Source: Rhodoligotrophos sp. CJ14 | Lineage (GTDB): Bacteria > Pseudomonadota > Alphaproteobacteria > Rhizobiales > Im1 | DNA: 64,000 bases | Assembly (NCBI RefSeq): GCF_038811545.1 | Contig: NZ_CP133319.1 | Coordinates: 1,550,001 to 1,614,000, forward strand | Direction of reading: 5' to 3' | Shown here: one piece after another, positions 59,337 to 64,000 of the stretch | How the letters are laid out: each line of letters begins with the position of its first letter | How positions within the stretch are numbered: the stretch's first letter is position 1 | Translations under genes and position numbers: made by a program | Notes under the pieces: model-generated | Database searches by the model: none | Seen by the model: the letters and a program-made list of their open reading frames with translations, nothing else | Told to the model about the DNA's origin: nothing

Positions 59337-62300
59337 GTGACGGAGGCGCAAGCCAGCCTCCCGCTTCTCTGGACACCGCGTGTCTTCACCATCCCGCCGG
59401 ATGAGCCATTCCTGGCTCGGCTGGCCGAGGTGATCGTTTCGGGCAAGCTGTTCCCGGACCTGCCGGCGCCGACGGCCCTCGACCTCGCGCAGATCAGCAT
59501 CCTGCTGCCCACGCGCCGGTCAGCCCGTGCGCTCACCCATGCCTTCCTCGACCGAGGTCCTGGCGGCGCGACCCTTCTGCCGCGGATCCGCCCCTTGGGC
59601 GATGTTGATGAAGAGGATTTCGCCTTCGAGGCAGAAGAGGACCGCGGCGGCCTTGATCTGCCGCCTGCTCTGTCGGGGCTAGGCCGGCAGCTCGTTCTGA
59701 TGCGCCTGCTGCTCGATTGGGCTGAACGCAATCCCGACCATCATCTCGGCCGCGCCCTGCGCTCCGGCCCAGGCCAAGCGGTCGCGCTCGCCCGATCCTT
59801 GGCGAGCCTCGTTCAGTCCTTCGAGACGGAAGAGGTCTCGCTAGATGCATTGGATGCGATCCGTGAAGGCGACTATCCCGAGCATCGCGGCAGCCTCCTC
59901 GACTTCCTCGACATGGTTCGTCACCGCCTGCCCGACGAGCTCGCGAGCCTCGGCAGAATAGGCCAGCAGCTAAGGCGCAGCCTGTTGATTTCACTGGAGG
60001 CCGCGAGGCTGTCGCAGCGCGCGCCCGAGCATCCCATCATCGCGGCGGGCTCCACCGGCTCCATCCCGGCAACCGCGCGGCTTCTCTCTGTCATTGCGCG
60101 CTTGCCCCATGGTGCCGTTGTGCTCCCGGGCCTTGATCTGAGCCTCGATGACGCGAGCTGGGCCGAGCTGCCGCAGCAGCATCCACAATACGGATTGAAA
60201 CGGCTGCTCCAGACGCTCGGGATCGAACGGCGTGACGTCGAGCCCCTGCCCGGCACGCACAAGGGCGAGGGCGGTGCAGGTAGCCCGAAGCAGCGCCTGT
60301 TCAGCGAAGTGATGCGACCTGCCGCGACCACCGAGCAATGGCGCGATCTCACCAAGAAACTGCCCGCGGACGAGCTTCGGCTGGCAAGCGATGGCATTGA
60401 GCTTATCGAAGCCCCGAGCCAGCGGGAGGAAGCGCTGGTCATCGCGCTGATCATGCGGCAGGCGCTCGAGACACCCGGCCAGACCGCTGCGCTCATCACG
60501 CCCGATCGCCGCCTGGCCCGGCGGGTTGCCTCCGAGCTTGCCCGCTGGAACATCGCGGTTGACGACACCGGCGGCATACCGCTCGCGCACACGCCCGAAG
60601 GGGCATTCCTGTTGCACTTGCTTGATGCAGCCCTCGATGATTTCGGTCCGGTGCAGCTGCTCGCACTCCTCAAGCACCCGCTTGCAGCTTTCGGGCTGGA
60701 GCGGCCCGAACTGCGCCGGCGCGCGCGCCTTCTCGAGCTTGTGGCGCTGCGTGGCCTGCGCCCCCCACCCGGCATCGACGGTATCCGCCACGCGCTTGCG
60801 AATGCCCGGCGCGCACCGCCGCGCGGTGCACCATCCGGAATAACTGGCGCGGATTGGCGTGCTCTTGAGGATCTTCTCGACCGGATCGAGGCGACGGTCA
60901 AACCTTTGACCGAGGCCCTCGCCTCTGGTGCCTCCCCGATCGATGTCATCACGCGTGCCCATCTCGAGGCAGGCGAAGCGGCATGCTTTGGAGATGCTCA
61001 TGGACCGGCGCTCTGGCGCAGCGAGAACGGCCGTGGCCTCGCAGCCTTGTTCGCCGGCTTGCTTGAGGAAAGCCCCCTTGGTCCGGAAATCAGACCAGCA
61101 CTCTATGCCCCCCTCTTGCGTGACCTCATGATGAGCCGGGTGGTGAGGCCGCAGGCCAGCCGCCACCCGCGCCTTGCCATTTACGGCCTCTTGGAGGCGC
61201 GCCTCATCACCGCCGACACCACTATTTTGGGCGGGCTCAACGAGGCCGTCTGGCCCGCCATTCCGCAGGAAGATCCCTGGCTCAACCGCCCGATGCGGCA
61301 GGCGATTGGCTTAGATCTGCCCGAGCGTCGCCTAGGCCTTGCTGCCCATGATTTCGTGCAGGCGATCTCCGGCGCCCGCATCTATGCCACCTGGTCGAGC
61401 AAGATCGACGGAGCACCGGCAGTGCCCTCCCGCTGGATCTTGCGCCTCAAGACCCTCTTGGCTGCATCGGGCGCGGACGAGCTCGTTGCGCCCCGTACGC
61501 CATGGCTGGCCTGGGCGGCCCATCTTGACCGGCCCGCACGGCAGGAACTGGTGACCATCCCCAAGCCGCGGCCGCCGCTGGCCCTGCGCCCACGCCGCCT
61601 CAGCGTCACCGAGATCGAGCGCTGGATCCGGGATCCATACGCGATCTTCGCCCGTCATGTTCTCAAGTTGAGGCCCTTGGAGGAACTCGACCAGCTGCCA
61701 GGCCCTGCCGAGCGCGGCATTCTCGTCCATGCAGCCCTGCAGCGCTTTGCCGAGGCCTGGCCCGAGCAGCTGCCGCCTGATCCGGTTGCAAGCCTTATCG
61801 AGCACGGCCGCGCGATCTTCGCAAACTGGATGGCCTATCCCGATGTTGCAAGCTTCTGGTGGCCGCAATTTCTTAAGATGGCCCAGTGGTTCGCGACAGA
61901 AGAGACCTTGCTGCGGCGGGCCATGCTGCGCCAGCTGGTCGAGCTTCGCGGCCGTATTGAGATTGAGGCACCGGGCGGACCTTTCGAGCTCACCGGCCGC
62001 GCCGACCGCATCGATCTGCTCACCGACGGCTCGGCGCGTATTCTGGATTACAAGACCGGGGCGCTGCCTACCCACAAGCAGGAAGCGGCGAATTTCAGCC
62101 CGCAATTGCTGCTCGAAGCCAAGATGGCCGAGCTTGGCGGCTTCGAGGCGCTCGGGCCCGCCCCCGTTCGCGAGCTCATCTATATCAGGCTCACCGGCGG
62201 CAATCCCGCGGGCGAGCTGCGCATGATCGAGGCTGATCCCGGCCTCATCGACCGGATCTATGGCGGCCTTCAGGAACTGATCGCCGCCTATGATAATGAT

Positions 62301-62441
62301 GCGCAGCCCTATCTCCCGCGGGTGCGCATCCATCGCGAGGACGCGGTGCTCGATTATGACCACCTCTCCCGCTTCGCCGAATGGCAGGCTCTGGCCCAGG
62401 ACAGCGGTATGGCGAATGGCAATGGAGAGCGCCAGGAATGA
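59337..62441 (+). CDS. addB: Double-strand break repair protein AddB
   Basis: AddB (1034 residues) is the second subunit of the AddAB helicase-nuclease, which resects double-strand breaks and loads RecA in alphaproteobacteria. It starts as a degenerate helicase (ISILLPTRRSARALTHAFL, RIRPLGDVDEEDF) and carries a C-terminal RecB-type nuclease (ERGILVHAALQRFAEAWPEQL; RADRIDLLTDGSARILDYKTGALPTHKQ). I start it at GTG 59337, directly after the murU stop. A start at 59280 would overlap murU by 56 bp and adds residues that do not fit. It overlaps addA by 4 bp. Confidence 0.95.
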   Translation: MTEAQASLPLLWTPRVFTIPPDEPFLARLAEVIVSGKLFPDLPAPTALDLAQISILLPTRRSARALTHAFLDRGPGGATLLPRIRPLGDVDEEDFAFEAEEDRGGLDLPPALSGLGRQLVLMRLLLDWAERNPDHHLGRALRSGPGQAVALARSLASLVQSFETEEVSLDALDAIREGDYPEHRGSLLDFLDMVRHRLPDELASLGRIGQQLRRSLLISLEAARLSQRAPEHPIIAAGSTGSIPATARLLSVIARLPHGAVVLPGLDLSLDDASWAELPQQHPQYGLKRLLQTLGIERRDVEPLPGTHKGEGGAGSPKQRLFSEVMRPAATTEQWRDLTKKLPADELRLASDGIELIEAPSQREEALVIALIMRQALETPGQTAALITPDRRLARRVASELARWNIAVDDTGGIPLAHTPEGAFLLHLLDAALDDFGPVQLLALLKHPLAAFGLERPELRRRARLLELVALRGLRPPPGIDGIRHALANARRAPPRGAPSGITGADWRALEDLLDRIEATVKPLTEALASGASPIDVITRAHLEAGEAACFGDAHGPALWRSENGRGLAALFAGLLEESPLGPEIRPALYAPLLRDLMMSRVVRPQASRHPRLAIYGLLEARLITADTTILGGLNEAVWPAIPQEDPWLNRPMRQAIGLDLPERRLGLAAHDFVQAISGARIYATWSSKIDGAPAVPSRWILRLKTLLAASGADELVAPRTPWLAWAAHLDRPARQELVTIPKPRPPLALRPRRLSVTEIERWIRDPYAIFARHVLKLRPLEELDQLPGPAERGILVHAALQRFAEAWPEQLPPDPVASLIEHGRAIFANWMAYPDVASFWWPQFLKMAQWFATEETLLRRAMLRQLVELRGRIEIEAPGGPFELTGRADRIDLLTDGSARILDYKTGALPTHKQEAANFSPQLLLEAKMAELGGFEALGPAPVRELIYIRLTGGNPAGELRMIEADPGLIDRIYGGLQELIAAYDNDAQPYLPRVRIHREDAVLDYDHLSRFAEWQALAQDSGMANGNGERQE

Positions 62442-64000
62442 CCGACGCGATCCGGCGCGCCACCGACGCCCAGTCTCGCGCTTCCAACCCCGACGTTTCC
62501 GCCTGGGTATCCGCCAGCGCCGGCTCGGGCAAGACACGGGTGCTGGTGGACCGCGTGATCCGGCTGATGCTGGCCGGCACTCCCCCTGAACGCATTCTTT
62601 GCCTGACCTTTACCCGTGCCGCCGCCGCGGAAATGGCCAATCGCCTCTTTCAGACCCTGTCCAGCTGGGTCGGGTTTGATGACGATACCCTCTCCAAGAG
62701 CATCGAGCGCCTGACGGGAGCGCGCCCAGGAGAGTTCGGCTTGATCGAGGCACGCCGCCTGTTCACGCGCGCGCTGGAGACGCCCGGCGGCCTGAAGATC
62801 CAGACCATTCACGCCTTCTGCGAGAAATTGCTGCAGCGTTTTCCCGTCGAGGCCGGCATCGTGCCGGGTTTCGAGGTGATGGATGAACGCACCGCCGAGG
62901 AAATGCTACGCGACGTGCGCGACGACTTCATGCACCGCGCCGGCACCGCGCCCGAAGGCCTGCAAGCCCAGTCCTTCGCCACGGTGGTCTCCTATGTCGG
63001 CGCCGCCAGGTTCGACAAGGTGCTGAAGGAGGTCCTGGCCTCCCGCGCGTCCCTCGTCAGACTGCTCGATGCGAGCCTCTTTCAGGAAAGCATCGTCAAT
63101 CTCGGACGGCATCTCGGGTTGGGCCCCGATGACACCCCGGAGGCGATAACCCTCGAATTCGCTCACGGATTGAACAGGCGAGCCCTCGCCGAGGCCCGTG
63201 AGATCCTGAGTACTGGCTCGACCAAGATGGTCGCCCAGGCGCGGCATCTTGCGGCACTCCTCGCAGCGGATGATCCGGAGCTTGCCTTCGCGGCCGCCCG
63301 TGAAGCCTTTTGCAAGGGCAAGGATGAACCGAAGGCCGACAGCTCCATCATCACCGGCAAGCTCGCCGCTGCCCATCCCCATATTGCCGAAGCCCTCTTC
63401 GCCGAGCGGGCGCGGGTCATCGACCTCCTTGAACGGCAGCGCTGTGTCCATATCCGTCGCGCAACGGAAGCATTGCTGTTTGTGGCGCTTTCCATGCTGG
63501 GCGACTATGAGGCCGAGAAGCGCCGACGCGGCCAGTACGACTATGAGGATCTGATCGAGCGAACACTCGCACTGCTGACGGAGCTCGACGATGCGGGCTG
63601 GGTGCTGTTCAAGCTCGATGGCGGCATCGACCATATCCTCATTGATGAGGCGCAGGACACGAGCCCGCCTCAATGGCGCATCATCTCGGCCATTGCCGAG
63701 GAATTCTTTGCGGGCGCCGGAGCCCGGGAAGGGGCCCACCGCACGCTGTTCGTGGTGGGCGATCACAAGCAGTCGATCTACAGCTTCCAGGGCGCTGATC
63801 CGCAGGTCTTCGATGAGATGCACCGTGCCTTTCGCGCGCGGATCCGCGATGCAGGCCGGCGCTTCGAGGACGTGCCGCTCAGTGTTTCCTTCCGCTCGAC
63901 TGCCGATGTGCTGCAAGCGGTGGACTGGGTCTTCGAGCAAGTCGAGGCGCAAGCCGGCCTCAAGCCCCGCGACGGTGAGCTCCTGCCGCACCAACCGACA
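62438..64000 (+). CDS. addA: Double-strand break repair helicase AddA (N-terminal ~520 residues, cut by window edge)
   Basis: The first ~521 codons show an UvrD/RecB-like superfamily 1 helicase: Walker A VSASAGSGKTRVLVDRV (24-40), ERILCLTFTRAAAAEMANRL, GLKIQTIHAFCEKLLQRFPVEAG, YDYEDLIERTLALL and Walker B HILIDEAQDTSPPQW, then VVGDHKQSIYSFQGADP. The rest, with the nuclease domain, lies beyond the window. The ATG at 62438 overlaps the addB stop (ATGA). Confidence 0.95.
   Translation, partial: MTDAIRRATDAQSRASNPDVSAWVSASAGSGKTRVLVDRVIRLMLAGTPPERILCLTFTRAAAAEMANRLFQTLSSWVGFDDDTLSKSIERLTGARPGEFGLIEARRLFTRALETPGGLKIQTIHAFCEKLLQRFPVEAGIVPGFEVMDERTAEEMLRDVRDDFMHRAGTAPEGLQAQSFATVVSYVGAARFDKVLKEVLASRASLVRLLDASLFQESIVNLGRHLGLGPDDTPEAITLEFAHGLNRRALAEAREILSTGSTKMVAQARHLAALLAADDPELAFAAAREAFCKGKDEPKADSSIITGKLAAAHPHIAEALFAERARVIDLLERQRCVHIRRATEALLFVALSMLGDYEAEKRRRGQYDYEDLIERTLALLTELDDAGWVLFKLDGGIDHILIDEAQDTSPPQWRIISAIAEEFFAGAGAREGAHRTLFVVGDHKQSIYSFQGADPQVFDEMHRAFRARIRDAGRRFEDVPLSVSFRSTADVLQAVDWVFEQVEAQAGLKPRDGELLPHQPT

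Overview
The window comes from a GC-rich alphaproteobacterial chromosome, most likely order Hyphomicrobiales (Rhizobiales). The evidence is a tRNA-His that lacks the extra 5' G, a DivL homologue with Tyr in place of the phosphoacceptor His, a TsaE-AmgK fusion followed by murU-addB-addA, a minCDE operon, a glxBCD-glnT cluster and fragments resembling rhizobial intergenic repeats. No species can be named from the sequence alone. Almost everything looks like ordinary chromosome. The one compositional outlier is an AT-rich stretch at about 39.7-41.1 kb.

Layout. 0-4.4 kb: start of a KaiC-like ATPase (truncated), small secreted and DUF3606-type proteins, an Old Yellow Enzyme gene divergent from an HxlR regulator, tRNA-His and a phasin. 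4.7-15 kb: a PdhS/PleC/DivJ-like PAS histidine kinase, acetoacetyl-CoA synthetase, an AsmA protein, moaE, a nitrilase-fold hydrolase and a thioesterase-fold protein. 15-34.2 kb: a catabolic cluster with a complete Liv-type ABC importer, a second solute-binding protein, two acyl-CoA ligases, an acyl-CoA dehydrogenase, a MaoC hydratase, a two-subunit biotin-dependent acyl-CoA carboxylase, an unusual SDR, a nitronate-monooxygenase-like protein and two tandem TetR regulators. Three near-identical CCTAACNNNNGTTAGG palindromes lie in its two divergent promoter regions. They imply one shared, autoregulated TetR regulon for uptake, CoA activation, dehydrogenation and carboxylation of a probably branched carboxylic acid.

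34.3-41.2 kb: an aspartate-type aminotransferase, minCDE, an ArsR-AHSA1 pair with two operators, a decayed ornithine cyclodeaminase pseudogene, an AT-rich TPR gene and tRNA-Ser(CGA). 41.4-43.8 kb: rplU-rpmA with a clear promoter and terminator, then two GNAT acetyltransferases. 43.7-52.6 kb: an XRE-cupin regulator, three tiny membrane proteins, an APC permease, two unknown proteins and glxB-glxC-glxD-glnT. The last four are related to the N-methylglutamate synthase/gamma-glutamylmethylamide synthetase genes, so this block probably imports and assimilates an amine or amino acid through glutamine/glutamate chemistry. 52.7-64 kb: ahcY with a palindromic operator, divL, tsaE-amgK, murU, addB and the start of addA.

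The main candidates for something undescribed are the operator-defined acyl-acid import/carboxylation regulon and the permease operon with three co-transcribed mini membrane proteins. Start codons were chosen from Shine-Dalgarno spacing and family alignment by eye. No database search was possible.
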